Source: Clostridia bacterium
Lineage (GTDB): Bacteria; Bacillota_A; Clostridia; Oscillospirales; CAG-272
Assembly: GCA_017462125.1 (NCBI GenBank)
Contig: JAFTRQ010000068.1
Coordinates: forward strand, 1 to 61,654
Direction: 5' to 3'
DNA length: 61,654 nucleotides
Each line of letters starts with the position of its first letter. Position 1 is the first letter of the stretch. This document shows positions 51,262 to 59,609 of this stretch, piece after piece. The position numbers and the translations under genes were made by a program. The notes beneath the pieces were generated by a model. The model was not told the DNA's origin and made no database searches. It was given only the letters and a program-made list of their open reading frames with translations.

Positions 51262-52593
51262 ATGGGAAAGATCACATTTATGGGTGCAGGTAGCACCGTA
51301 TTCGCCAAAAACGTTATCGGCGACTCTATGCTGACTCCCGCACTTCGCGATTTCGAGTTTGCACTTTATGACATTGATGAAGAGAGACTTGAGGAGTCCT
51401 ACATTATGGTATCCGCCCTCAACAAGAACATCAACGAGGGAAGAGCTACCATCACAAAGTATCTTGGCATCCCCAACCGTAAGGACGCACTCCGTGGCGC
51501 AGATTTCGTTGTAGACGCAATTCAGGTTGGCGGCTACGATCCTTGCACCATCATCGATTTCGAGATTCCTAAGAAATACGGCCTTCGCCAGACCATTGCC
51601 GATACACTTGGTATAGGCGGTATCTTCCGTGCGCTCCGTACAATTCCCGTGCTTCAGGATTTCGCCGACGATATGGCTCAGGTTTGCCCTCGCGCGCTCT
51701 TCCTAAACTATACCAATCCCATGGCAATGCTTTCGGGTTATATGCAGAGATATACAGATATCAAAACCGTAGGTCTTTGCCACAGCGTTCAGGTCTGCTC
51801 CAAGGAGCATCTTCTGACAGAGCTTGGAATGATCAACGACGTTAAAATGCCTATCAGGGAAAAGATCGCAGGAATCAACCATATGGCTTGGCTCCTCGAA
51901 ATTGAGGACGCGGACGGAAATGACCTCTATCCCGAAATTCGCCGCAGAGCCTGCGAGATCCTTGATAATCCTCCCGAAAACTTCAGAGACCTCGTTCGTC
52001 TTGAATATATCCGCCGTCTCGGTTATTATTGCACTGAATCCAGTGAGCATAACGCTGAGTATAACAACCTCTTCATCAAGTCCAAGTATCCCGAGCTGAT
52101 CGAACGCTACAGAATTCCTCTTGACGAATATCCTCGCCGTTGCATCAATCAGATCGCAGGCTGGAAGAAGGCAAAGGAAGAATATCTTAACGGTAACATT
52201 ACTCACAAGCGTACACACGAATACGCTTCCTATATTATGGAATCTATTGTAACTGACACGCCCTTTAAGATCAACGGTAACGTGCTCAATACAGGCCTTA
52301 TTACCAATCTTCCCACCGATGCGTGCGTAGAGGTTCCTTGTCTTGTTAATAAGCTTGGCATTCAGCCCACCGTAGTTGGTAAGCTTCCCACACAGCTCGC
52401 CGCTATGAATATGACCAACATCAATCCTCAGCTTCTTACCATTGAGGCTGCAGTAACAAAGAAGAAGGATGCGATCTATCAGGCAGCAATGCTCGATCCC
52501 CACACCTCCTCCGAGCTCTCGATCGACGACATTATCAAGATGTGTGACGATCTTCTTGAAGCAGAGAAGGATTGGCTTCCCACCTTTAATTGA
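51262..52593 (+). CDS. GH4 family alpha-galactosidase-like enzyme
   Basis: A 443-residue NAD- and manganese-dependent glycosidase of family GH4, which uses redox-assisted elimination. It has the N-terminal Rossmann GAGSTVFAK, NYTNPMA, the metal-ligand CHSV motif (about residues 174-177) and INHMAW. In GH4 the CHSV form is typical of alpha-galactosidases, while glucosidases and phospho-glycosidases use other residues there (established pattern, from memory). There is no signal peptide. AAGGAG lies 8 bases before the ATG. It is probably controlled by the adjacent AraC regulator. Confidence 0.88.
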   Translation: MGKITFMGAGSTVFAKNVIGDSMLTPALRDFEFALYDIDEERLEESYIMVSALNKNINEGRATITKYLGIPNRKDALRGADFVVDAIQVGGYDPCTIIDFEIPKKYGLRQTIADTLGIGGIFRALRTIPVLQDFADDMAQVCPRALFLNYTNPMAMLSGYMQRYTDIKTVGLCHSVQVCSKEHLLTELGMINDVKMPIREKIAGINHMAWLLEIEDADGNDLYPEIRRRACEILDNPPENFRDLVRLEYIRRLGYYCTESSEHNAEYNNLFIKSKYPELIERYRIPLDEYPRRCINQIAGWKKAKEEYLNGNITHKRTHEYASYIMESIVTDTPFKINGNVLNTGLITNLPTDACVEVPCLVNKLGIQPTVVGKLPTQLAAMNMTNINPQLLTIEAAVTKKKDAIYQAAMLDPHTSSELSIDDIIKMCDDLLEAEKDWLPTFN

Positions 52594-52612
52594 TCAAATC
52601 GATCAAATCATA

Positions 52613-52652
52613 AAAACACGGGATACTTCCAAGGAAGTATCCCGTGTTTTTT
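52613..52652. terminator. Perfect bidirectional terminator
   Basis: AACACGGGATACTTCC pairs with GGAAGTATCCCGTGTT across a two-base loop, with A- and T-rich flanks. It serves the GH4 gene and solute-binding paralog 1. Confidence 0.92.
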
Positions 52653-52672
52653 ATTCAATAATCAATATTTGA

Positions 52673-54169
52673 TCAGCGCTCAATACCGCTTGCTTTTTCA
52701 ACCTTCTTCATAAACTTTGTGATAGAAGTGTTAGCGGAGCGCTCAAGTCCTGCAACGGTAGACGCGATGTTGGAGGATGTGTTCGCCTCGGTAACGGTTG
52801 CCATCATGTAGAGCAGCTGAGAACCGCCGAGGGTCTGACAGTAGGTCTGAGCAAATTCGCAGCATACGGTATCCCAAATGATTGCGAGCATCTGGCTGTC
52901 ATCCGGAACGTCTGCAACCTGCTTACCGAGCATCTTCTCGTAGTAAGCGGTCTTTACGTCAGTACTGAAGAAAGCAAGAACCTCAAGAGTCTCACCAACC
53001 ATCTGAATGTTGTTTACGTATGCGGGAACTGTGATATAACCACCCCACTGAAGGTGACGGTAGCCAACGTCCTTCTGTGCTGTATCCCAAAGAGGATAGG
53101 GAAGAACACCGAAGTTGATATCGTAATCAAGGTAACCAACGAGACGGGTCGATGCGCCGAGATGCATCAGAGTTCTGTTTGTGGTGATCGGAACTGTGTC
53201 CACGGAGGTGGTCATATAGTCGAACCAAGCACCGTTGGACTTGGAAAGGTTAAGAAGCTTATCAACAAGCTCTGTTGTCTTTGCGGCATTGGTTTCATTC
53301 ATAAGCGAAACCTTATACTGACCGCTTGCGTCCATCTCAACGATGTTGATGTTGGAAGCGTGAAGGAAGCCGGGGAACTCGTTCCACTGACGACCGGAGA
53401 TACCGAACGTATCGTCGGGAGTCTTACCGTCAGCGGTCTGGTCAATGTACACAAGGTTTGCAAGCTCGATCATCTGGTCAATAGTCCACTCATAGTCGCG
53501 AACCAAGTCGTAAACGCTCTTTTCAAGAGAATCGGCATACTGATCCATCATATCCTTGTTGAAGGTGATAACGTGTGTATGCAGAATGTTGAAATCATTA
53601 TTGCCAAGGAAGTTCTTGTCGCCAATCGAAAGGTCTTCCATAAATTCCTGATTCCAATAATCAGCTTCAAGATTGATGCCGGGAACAGAAGCAAGGTCTG
53701 CAAGGTAGTTCTCGGATACGAGAGAGGGAACACCTTCATATACGTGGGTGATCAGCGTGTCAACCGAACCGTCCTTATTCTTAACAGCGGTCTTGAAGGG
53801 CTCTGTGTAATTGGTATGGGAACCGGTGTGCTTTGTTCCGACGACCTCAACGCCAAGATAATCACGGACCTTTTCCTGACGGGCAAAGATCGCCTCGGAG
53901 AGAACGTCGTTTTCACTTTCTTCAACCCAGTGGTAATCCATACTGTTGGAGTCGGTCATGATGCAAAGGAAGAAGTCTGCACCGTAGTTGTTTTCAGCAA
54001 CGTCGGGCTTCGCTTCTGCTTCAACTTCCGTAGTAGCCTCATTGGAAGCCGCATCATTGCTCTGCTGTTCTTTTGTCTCATCCTCTTTTCCGCCGTCGCA
54101 AGCAACGAAAACCGAGAGCGTCATAATCAACGCAAGAAACAACGCAATAAGCTTAAAAGAATTTTTCAT
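52673..54169 (-). CDS. Solute-binding lipoprotein (paralog 1 of 4)
   Basis: A 498-residue lipoprotein. The signal peptide ends in VFVAC (Cys 24), followed by an Asp/Glu/Asn-rich linker and a body of the ABC-transporter family-1 solute-binding type. Shared family blocks are FKTAVKNKDGSVDTL, ITFNKDMMDQYAD, DYEWTIDQMI, FGVLPYP and KDVGYRHLQWGGY. It probably captures a sugar or oligosaccharide, by context. The family is inferred from overall pattern. No permease or ATPase gene accompanies it. It is closest to paralog 2, including a nearly identical 3' end. AAAGGA is 8 bases before the ATG, and a consensus promoter is at 54206-54234. Confidence 0.8.
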   Translation of the reverse strand: MKNSFKLIALFLALIMTLSVFVACDGGKEDETKEQQSNDAASNEATTEVEAEAKPDVAENNYGADFFLCIMTDSNSMDYHWVEESENDVLSEAIFARQEKVRDYLGVEVVGTKHTGSHTNYTEPFKTAVKNKDGSVDTLITHVYEGVPSLVSENYLADLASVPGINLEADYWNQEFMEDLSIGDKNFLGNNDFNILHTHVITFNKDMMDQYADSLEKSVYDLVRDYEWTIDQMIELANLVYIDQTADGKTPDDTFGISGRQWNEFPGFLHASNINIVEMDASGQYKVSLMNETNAAKTTELVDKLLNLSKSNGAWFDYMTTSVDTVPITTNRTLMHLGASTRLVGYLDYDINFGVLPYPLWDTAQKDVGYRHLQWGGYITVPAYVNNIQMVGETLEVLAFFSTDVKTAYYEKMLGKQVADVPDDSQMLAIIWDTVCCEFAQTYCQTLGGSQLLYMMATVTEANTSSNIASTVAGLERSANTSITKFMKKVEKASGIER

Positions 54170-54200
54170 TGTATTTTCCTTTCTGAAATATAAAATTGCA

Positions 54201-54234
54201 ATGTTATAATAACATATTTACGTAGCATTGTCAA
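54201..54234 (-). promoter_or_regulatory. Promoter of paralog 1 with palindrome over the -10 box
   Basis: Minus-strand TTGACA (54229-54234), 17 bases, TATTAT (54206-54211). The palindrome ATGTTAT-A-ATAACAT (54201-54215) covers the -10 box and could be an operator. Confidence 0.7.
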
Positions 54235-54292
54235 GTGGCAACAGGAAAGATTGTTCAAACTGCCCATTGCAATTGTTTTCATTTACGAAGAA

Positions 54293-54693
54293 CAATAAAA
54301 AACTCCGCCGAGAGAGACCCTTCGTAAAGAAGTTGTCTCTCTCGCTTTTTATCCCCACAAATTAAATGACACTTTACACAAAGGTTGTGAAAGTGTCATA
54401 GTGGGTTATATACTTTGAGACAGGTAAATACTTGCCGAAAAAAAGAATATTTTTCTCGGCGGGTAAAGTGATATTGCAAACTGAAAGTTTGCAGTGATAT
54501 TTTTGCCAAACGGCAAAAGTGATATGAAAACCTATCGGTTTTCGTGATATTATATTCGCCTTAAAACTGTCCGAAGGACAATATCACTATGCGTAGCATA
54601 ATATCACTGCGAAGCAATATCACTCGCCGTTAGGCGAATATAACTGAGGCGCACTTCCTTACGGAGTGCGCCTCGAGGCGGAGTTTTTTATTG
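54293..54693. mobile_element. 401-bp hairpin-array element with 17-bp terminal inverted repeats (MITE-like)
   Basis: Ends are the exact inverted repeat CAATAAAAAACTCCGCC (54293-54309) and its complement (54677-54693). No open frame of note is inside. Hairpins from left to right: 54309-54318/54335-54344, 54366-54375/54390-54399, 54434-54460, then seven mini-hairpins separated by GTGATAT or its complement ATATCAC, then 54646-54655/54665-54674. The inner stem TTATATTCGCC (54550-54560) pairs with GGCGAATATAA (54633-54643). No clear target-site duplication is seen at the edges. It ends 5 bases from the stop of paralog 2 and begins about 60 bases upstream of the paralog 1 promoter. Confidence 0.7.
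54468..54643. repeat. GTGATAT-punctuated mini-hairpin array
   Basis: GTGATAT occurs at 54468, 54494, 54519 and 54544. Its complement ATATCAC occurs at 54581, 54601 and 54617, and a variant ATATAAC ends the array. Between them lie short perfect stems: TGCAAACT/AGTTTGCA, TTTTGCC/GGCAAAA, GAAAACC/GGTTTTC, TGTCC/GGACA, TATGC/GCATA, TGC/GCA and TCGCC/GGCGA. The orientation of the punctuating heptamer flips in the middle, making a nested palindrome. Confidence 0.8.
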
Positions 54694-54698
54694 AAATA

Positions 54699-56189
54699 TT
54701 ATTTGCCTGTAGCCTTTTCAACCTTCTTCATAAACTTTGTGATAGAAGTGTTAGCGGAACGCTCAAGTCCTGCAACAGAGGATGCAATGTTAGAGGATGT
54801 GTTAGCCTCGGTAACGGTTGCCATCATGTAAAGAAGCTGTGTGCCGCCGAGAGTCTGACAGTAGGTCTGAGCAAATTCGCAGCATACGGTATCCCAAATG
54901 ATTGCAAGCATAGCACTGTCATCCGGAACGTCTGCAACCTGCTTACCAAGCATCTTCTCGTAGTAAGCTACCTTAACGTCTGCGCTGAAGAAGGAAAGAA
55001 CCTCAAGGGTCTCACCAACCATCTGTGCGTCATTTACAAATGCGGGAACGGAAATGTAACCACCCCACTGAAGATGACGGTAACCAACGTCCTTCTGTGC
55101 GGTATCCCAAAGAGGATAGGGAAGAACGCCGAAGTTGATATCGTAATCAAGGTAACCAACAAGACGGGTTGTTGCACCAACGTGCATCAGAGTTCTGCCG
55201 GTTGTGATCGGAACTGTATCTGCGCTTGTTGTTCTGTAGTCGAACCAAGCACCGTTGGACTTGGAGAGGTTAAGGAGCTTGTCAACAAGCTGAGTTGTCT
55301 TTGTAGCGTTAACGTCGTTCATAAGAGCAACCTTGTACTGACCGCTTGCATCCATTTCAACGATGTTGATGTTGGAAGCGTGGAGGAAGCCGGGGAACTC
55401 GTTCCACTGACGACCGGAAATACCGTATGTATCGTCGGGAGTCTTACCGTCAGCAGTAGCATCGATGTAAACAAGGTTTGCAAGCTCGATCATCTGGTCA
55501 AGAGTCCACTCATAGTCACGAACCATGTCGTAAACGCTCTTTTCAAGGTGGTCAGCATACTGATCCATCATATCCTTGTTGAAGGTAATACAGTGAGTAT
55601 AAAGAATGTTGTAATCGCTGTTACCGAGGAAGTACTTATCACATACGGAAAGGTCTTCCATGAATTCCTGATTCCAATAATCAGCATCGAGATTGATACC
55701 GGGAAGAGTAGAAAGGTCTGCAAGGTAGTTCTCGGATACGAGAGAGGGAACACCGTCGTAAACGTGTGTAAGCATCATATCAACGGAGCCGTCCTTGTTC
55801 TTAACAGCGGTCTTGAAGCCCTCAGTATAGGTCTGATGGTTACCTGCTGTCAGGGAGCCGACGATCTCAACGCCGAGATATTCACGAACCTTTTCCTGAC
55901 GAGCAAAGATCGCCTCGGAGAGAACGTCGTTTTCGCTCTCTTCAACGAAGTGGGACTTGAAGGAGTTAGTATCCTGCATGATCCACAGGAAGAATTCTGC
56001 GCCGTAGTCGTTTTCAGGAACCTCAGGCTTTGCTTCTGTTTCTACTTCCGTAGTAACCTCGTTGGAAGCCACGTTGTTGCTCTGCTGCTCGTTGGTCTCA
56101 TCCTCTTTTCCGCCGTCGCAAGCAACGAAAACGGAGAGCGTCATCAGCACTGCGAGGAGCAATGAAATGAGTTTTAAATAGGTTTTCAT
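54699..56189 (-). CDS. Solute-binding lipoprotein (paralog 2 of 4)
   Basis: A 496-residue lipoprotein with Cys 24 after VFVAC, a Glu/Thr-rich linker, and the same solute-binding blocks as paralog 1. It is nearly identical to paralog 1 over long stretches, including QTYCQTLGG and the C-terminal NTSITKFMKKVEKA, so the two arose by recent duplication. Most differences are in residues ~60-130 and the signal-linker region. The start has AAAGGA 8 bases upstream. It has its own promoter at 56225-56253; the hairpin-array element lies immediately downstream of its stop instead of an ordinary terminator. Confidence 0.8.
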   Translation of the reverse strand: MKTYLKLISLLLAVLMTLSVFVACDGGKEDETNEQQSNNVASNEVTTEVETEAKPEVPENDYGAEFFLWIMQDTNSFKSHFVEESENDVLSEAIFARQEKVREYLGVEIVGSLTAGNHQTYTEGFKTAVKNKDGSVDMMLTHVYDGVPSLVSENYLADLSTLPGINLDADYWNQEFMEDLSVCDKYFLGNSDYNILYTHCITFNKDMMDQYADHLEKSVYDMVRDYEWTLDQMIELANLVYIDATADGKTPDDTYGISGRQWNEFPGFLHASNINIVEMDASGQYKVALMNDVNATKTTQLVDKLLNLSKSNGAWFDYRTTSADTVPITTGRTLMHVGATTRLVGYLDYDINFGVLPYPLWDTAQKDVGYRHLQWGGYISVPAFVNDAQMVGETLEVLSFFSADVKVAYYEKMLGKQVADVPDDSAMLAIIWDTVCCEFAQTYCQTLGGTQLLYMMATVTEANTSSNIASSVAGLERSANTSITKFMKKVEKATGK

Positions 56190-56224
56190 TTAAAAATTCC
56201 TTTCTGAATTTTAATAGTATTATT

Positions 56225-56253
56225 ATAATAACACAAATTGCAAAAAATGTCAA
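56225..56253 (-). promoter_or_regulatory. Promoter of paralog 2
   Basis: Minus-strand TTGACA (56248-56253), 17 bases, TATTAT (56225-56230). Confidence 0.8.
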
Positions 56254-56309
56254 GATTATTATTTTGTTTTTATGCAATAACGATAAATTATTTACAATTT
56301 ATCCGCAAA

Positions 56310-56339
56310 AAATCCCGTCGGATCAATCCGACGGGATTT
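56310..56339 (-). terminator. Terminator after paralog 3
   Basis: AAATCCCGTCGGAT (56310-56323) pairs with ATCCGACGGGATTT (56326-56339); the minus strand continues into TTTTGCGG. Confidence 0.9.
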
Positions 56340-56364
56340 CGATATTTTATTTATCAAGAGCAGA

Positions 56365-57846
56365 TCAGTTTGCGCCGATCTTTTCCATCTTCTTCAGGAA
56401 CTTGGAGAGAGACTTGTTTGCAGAGCTTTCATACTGCTTAACAAAAGAAGCAAGCTCCTGACCGGACTCGGGCCAAGTTACGTGAGGAAGCATATAAAGG
56501 AAGCCGGGGCACTCGCCGGAGAAGGTCTGACCGAAGTCGGTACAAACGGTATCCCAAACGATGGAGAGCATCTGGCTGTCATCCGGAACGTCCGCAACCT
56601 GCTTACCGAGCAGCTTCTCATAGAATGCGGTCTGAACGTCCTTACTGTAGAAGGAAAGAACCTCAAGGGTCTCACCGGTTATGTTTTCGTTTGCGAGATA
56701 GTTAGGAATACAGAGATATCCGCCCCACTGCAGATGACGGTAACCAACGTCCTTCTGAGCCTCATCCCACATAGGATAGGGAAGAACACCGAAGGAAATG
56801 TCATAATCAAGGAAGTCTGCGATACCGATGGTAGGTGTAAGCTGCATAAGAGCTCTGCCGGATGTAAGAGAGATCGTAGATCCTGCAGCAGTCATGTAAT
56901 CAAGATAGGTGCTGTTGGACTTGGACAGCTCGGTGAGCTTATCAACGAGCTCGGAGGTCTTCTGCTTGTTGAGATCGTTCATTACGGAGACCTTGTACTG
57001 TCCGCTTGCATCCATATCAACAAGATTGATGTTGCTTGCGTGCAGGAATCCGATCCACGGTACCCACTGCATACCGACAAGACCGAACGTATCATCATCA
57101 GTCTTACCGTCAGAAGTTGTGTCGATGTATACGAGGTTTACAAGCTCGATCATCTGATCAAGAGTCCAAGTGTAATCGCGTACCATATCGTAAACGCTTA
57201 CTTCAAGTGCGTCTGCATACTTATCGAGCATATCCTTGTTGAACGTAATAACGTGAGTGTAAAGGATATTGAAGTCGCTGAAGCCGAGATAATGCTTATC
57301 TGCGATAGAGAGCGCGTCCATAAAGCTTGCATTCCAATGATCCTGCTCAAGGTCGATGCCGGGCATATTGTCAAAGCTTCTGAGGTAAGCCTCGGTAACA
57401 AGACCCGAAACGCCGGTATCAACGTGTGTGATCAGGGTATCAACAGAGCCGTCCTTATTCTTAACGGCGGTTTTGAAGCCTTCCGTATAGGTCTGGTAGT
57501 TTCCTGCCAAGGAACCCATAATTTCAACTCCAAGATATTCAAGGACCTTCTGCTGACGAGCAAACAGAGCCTCGGACATAACGTCGTTGTCACTTTCCTC
57601 TACCCAATAATATTTCATGGGGTTAACGTCGGGAAGAACAGAGAGATAGAACTCGGTGCCGTAATCGTTTTCAGCGATCTCGGGCTTTGCTTCTGTCTCT
57701 ACTTCGGTTTCAGTTTCGCTGGAACCGAGGTTTTCAACCTGCTTATCATCCGTTTCCTCTTCCTTGCCGCTATCGCAAGCTACAAGAGCAGAGAAGACCA
57801 TAAGCAATGCCATAACCAATGCAAGCAATTTAATTTTGGTTTTCAT
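56365..57846 (-). CDS. Solute-binding lipoprotein (paralog 3 of 4)
   Basis: A 493-residue lipoprotein with Cys 24 after ALVAC. It shares the blocks FKTAVKNKDGSVDTLITHV, ITFNKDMLDKYADAL, FGVLPYPMWDEAQKDVG and LLGKQVADVPDDSQML. It is more diverged than paralogs 1 and 2 around the presumed ligand pocket (for example GLVGMQWVPWIGFLHASN and YLDYMTAAGSTISL), which suggests a different ligand. The start at 57846 is chosen from AAAGGA 8 bases upstream and the normal signal peptide; extending upstream runs through the promoter at 57887-57915. Confidence 0.8.
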   Translation of the reverse strand: MKTKIKLLALVMALLMVFSALVACDSGKEEETDDKQVENLGSSETETEVETEAKPEIAENDYGTEFYLSVLPDVNPMKYYWVEESDNDVMSEALFARQQKVLEYLGVEIMGSLAGNYQTYTEGFKTAVKNKDGSVDTLITHVDTGVSGLVTEAYLRSFDNMPGIDLEQDHWNASFMDALSIADKHYLGFSDFNILYTHVITFNKDMLDKYADALEVSVYDMVRDYTWTLDQMIELVNLVYIDTTSDGKTDDDTFGLVGMQWVPWIGFLHASNINLVDMDASGQYKVSVMNDLNKQKTSELVDKLTELSKSNSTYLDYMTAAGSTISLTSGRALMQLTPTIGIADFLDYDISFGVLPYPMWDEAQKDVGYRHLQWGGYLCIPNYLANENITGETLEVLSFYSKDVQTAFYEKLLGKQVADVPDDSQMLSIVWDTVCTDFGQTFSGECPGFLYMLPHVTWPESGQELASFVKQYESSANKSLSKFLKKMEKIGAN

Positions 57847-57886
57847 AATTTTATTTCCTTTCTGAAATTTGATTCTTGCACTAATT

Positions 57887-57915
57887 ATTGTAGCACAATA
57901 TGTTTTCAAAGTCAA
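57887..57915 (-). promoter_or_regulatory. Promoter of paralog 3
   Basis: Minus-strand TTGACT (57910-57915), 17 bases, TACAAT (57887-57892). Confidence 0.75.
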
Positions 57916-57947
57916 GACAAATCTGTTAATTTCATACAAAAATTAAA

Positions 57948-57980
57948 AGAACGCCTCACCGATTGGCGGTGAAGCGTTCT
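57948..57980 (-). terminator. Terminator after paralog 4
   Basis: AGAACGC with GCGTTCT and an inner TCACCG/CGGTGA stem; the minus strand continues into TTTTAATTTTT. Confidence 0.88.
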
Positions 57981-57991
57981 GAATATTCCAA

Positions 57992-59467
57992 TCAATTGAT
58001 AACTTCCATCTTGTTCATATACTTTTTGATCAATGCATCAACCGTGCGCGCTCTGCTTGCAACGTAGGACGCAAGATTCTCGTATGCATTTGCGTGTGTG
58101 ACTCTTGCCATCATGTAAAGCATTTCGGTATTGATAACGTTGGCGTAAGTCTGAGCAAATTCGGTACAAACGGTATCCCAAACGATTTCAAGCATCGCGC
58201 TGTCATCGGGAACGTCCGCAACCTGCTTGCCAAGCATTTTCTCATAGTAAGCGGTCTTTACGTCCTGGCTGTAGAACGACAAAACGTCAAGGGTCTCGCC
58301 AACCATCTGCTGATTGGAAACGAACGAAGGAACACAGATGTAGCCTCCCCATTGGAGATGACGGTAACCAACGTCCTTCTGCGCGGTGTCGAACATAGGA
58401 TAGGGAAGAACACCGAAGGCAACGTCGTAATCAAGATAGGTGATCAGGTCGTTGGTAACGCTGATGTGCATCAAGGTTCTTCCGGAGGTGAGGGGAACGG
58501 AGTTCTCTGTAGTCGTCTGATAATCAAACCAACAGCAATTCGACTTGGAAAGCTCATAAAGCTTATCGACAAGCTGAGACGTCTTGGAGGAGTTCTTTTC
58601 ATTCATCACGCAAACGGTATACGCGCCGCTTTCGTCAGGCTCAATGATATTGATGTTGCATCCGTGCAGGAAGCCTGTCGTCTCGTTCCACTGACGGCCC
58701 GAAATACCGAACGTATCGTCCGTGGTCTTACCGTCAGCCGTAGCATCCACGTAAACCAGATTCGCAAGAGAGATCATCTCGTCAATGGTCCATTCGTAAT
58801 CGCGAACAAGATCGTAAACACTCTTTTCCATGGAGTCCGCATATTGCTCCATCATCTTTTTGTTGAAGGTGATCACGTGGGTATAAAGAATGTTGAAATC
58901 GCTGAATCCAAGGTAATACTTTCCCGCAACCGAAATGGATTCCATGAAATCTGCGTTCCAATAATCCGCTTCAACGTTGATTCCGGGATAGTCCGCAATG
59001 TCAGCGAGATAATTCTCCGAAACGAAGCTTGCTACGCTCTCGTATACGTGAGAGAGAAGCGTGTCCACGGAACCGTCCTTGTTTTTAACAGACGTTTTGA
59101 AGGGATCTGCATATTCCTTGTACGTACCCGCAGGAGTACCGACGATGTTTACTCCAAGATACTCGCGTACCTTTTCCTGACGGGCAAAAAGTGCCTGCGA
59201 CATAACGTCGTTTTCACTTTCCTCAACCCAATAATACTTCATAGGGTTACTGCCCTCGTAAATCGAGAGATAGAAGTCCGAGCCGTAATCGTTTTCAGCA
59301 ACGTTGGGCTTCGCCTCGGTCACTTCCTCGGTTTGTGTTTCGGTTGTCTGATTGACCTCGCCCTGCTGCTCGGTCTCAACGTTCTCATCGCTCTCGCAGG
59401 ACGCAAGAACAGGGAGTATCATAACCACAGCAAGAATAAGTGCCAATATCTTAACGAAAGATTTCAT
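57992..59467 (-). CDS. Solute-binding lipoprotein (paralog 4 of 4)
   Basis: A 491-residue lipoprotein with Cys 24 after VLASC, a Glu/Thr/Gln-rich linker, and the shared blocks FKTSVKNKDGSVDTLLSHV, VITFNKKMMEQYADSM, FGISGRQWNETTGFLHG, FGVLPYPMFDTAQKDVG and LGKQVADVPDDSAML. The C-terminus (RTVDALIKKYMNKMEVIN) differs from the others. AAAGGA lies 10 bases before the ATG. It has its own promoter and terminator, so each of the four paralogs can be regulated separately. Confidence 0.8.
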   Translation of the reverse strand: MKSFVKILALILAVVMILPVLASCESDENVETEQQGEVNQTTETQTEEVTEAKPNVAENDYGSDFYLSIYEGSNPMKYYWVEESENDVMSQALFARQEKVREYLGVNIVGTPAGTYKEYADPFKTSVKNKDGSVDTLLSHVYESVASFVSENYLADIADYPGINVEADYWNADFMESISVAGKYYLGFSDFNILYTHVITFNKKMMEQYADSMEKSVYDLVRDYEWTIDEMISLANLVYVDATADGKTTDDTFGISGRQWNETTGFLHGCNINIIEPDESGAYTVCVMNEKNSSKTSQLVDKLYELSKSNCCWFDYQTTTENSVPLTSGRTLMHISVTNDLITYLDYDVAFGVLPYPMFDTAQKDVGYRHLQWGGYICVPSFVSNQQMVGETLDVLSFYSQDVKTAYYEKMLGKQVADVPDDSAMLEIVWDTVCTEFAQTYANVINTEMLYMMARVTHANAYENLASYVASRARTVDALIKKYMNKMEVIN

Positions 59468-59507
59468 AATATTCTTATCCTTTCATTTATTTTTAAAAAC
59501 TGATTAT

Positions 59508-59536
59508 ATCATACCACATCGGAAATAAAAAGTCAA
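59508..59536 (-). promoter_or_regulatory. Promoter of paralog 4
   Basis: Minus-strand TTGACT (59531-59536), 17 bases, TATGAT (59508-59513); an overlapping TATAAT lies 5 bases further on. Confidence 0.7.
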
Positions 59537-59569
59537 TCGTTTTTGAAAATTAAGCTGAATAAAAAATCG

Positions 59570-59595
59570 GAAGGGCAAACCAAAGTCTGCCCTTC
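59570..59595 (-). terminator. Terminator after the S1-domain gene
   Basis: GAAGGGCA (59570-59577) pairs with TGCCCTTC (59588-59595); the minus strand continues into GATTTTTTATT. Confidence 0.8.
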
Positions 59596-59609
59596 TTAAT
59601 CTTATAATC

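Noticed and set aside
54293..54693. The outer 17-bp inverted repeats read as two ordinary terminators
   Set aside because: The two copies are 367 bases apart and are exact inverted complements; neither forms a local stem with its own T-tract. Ordinary terminators would not share 17 identical bases.
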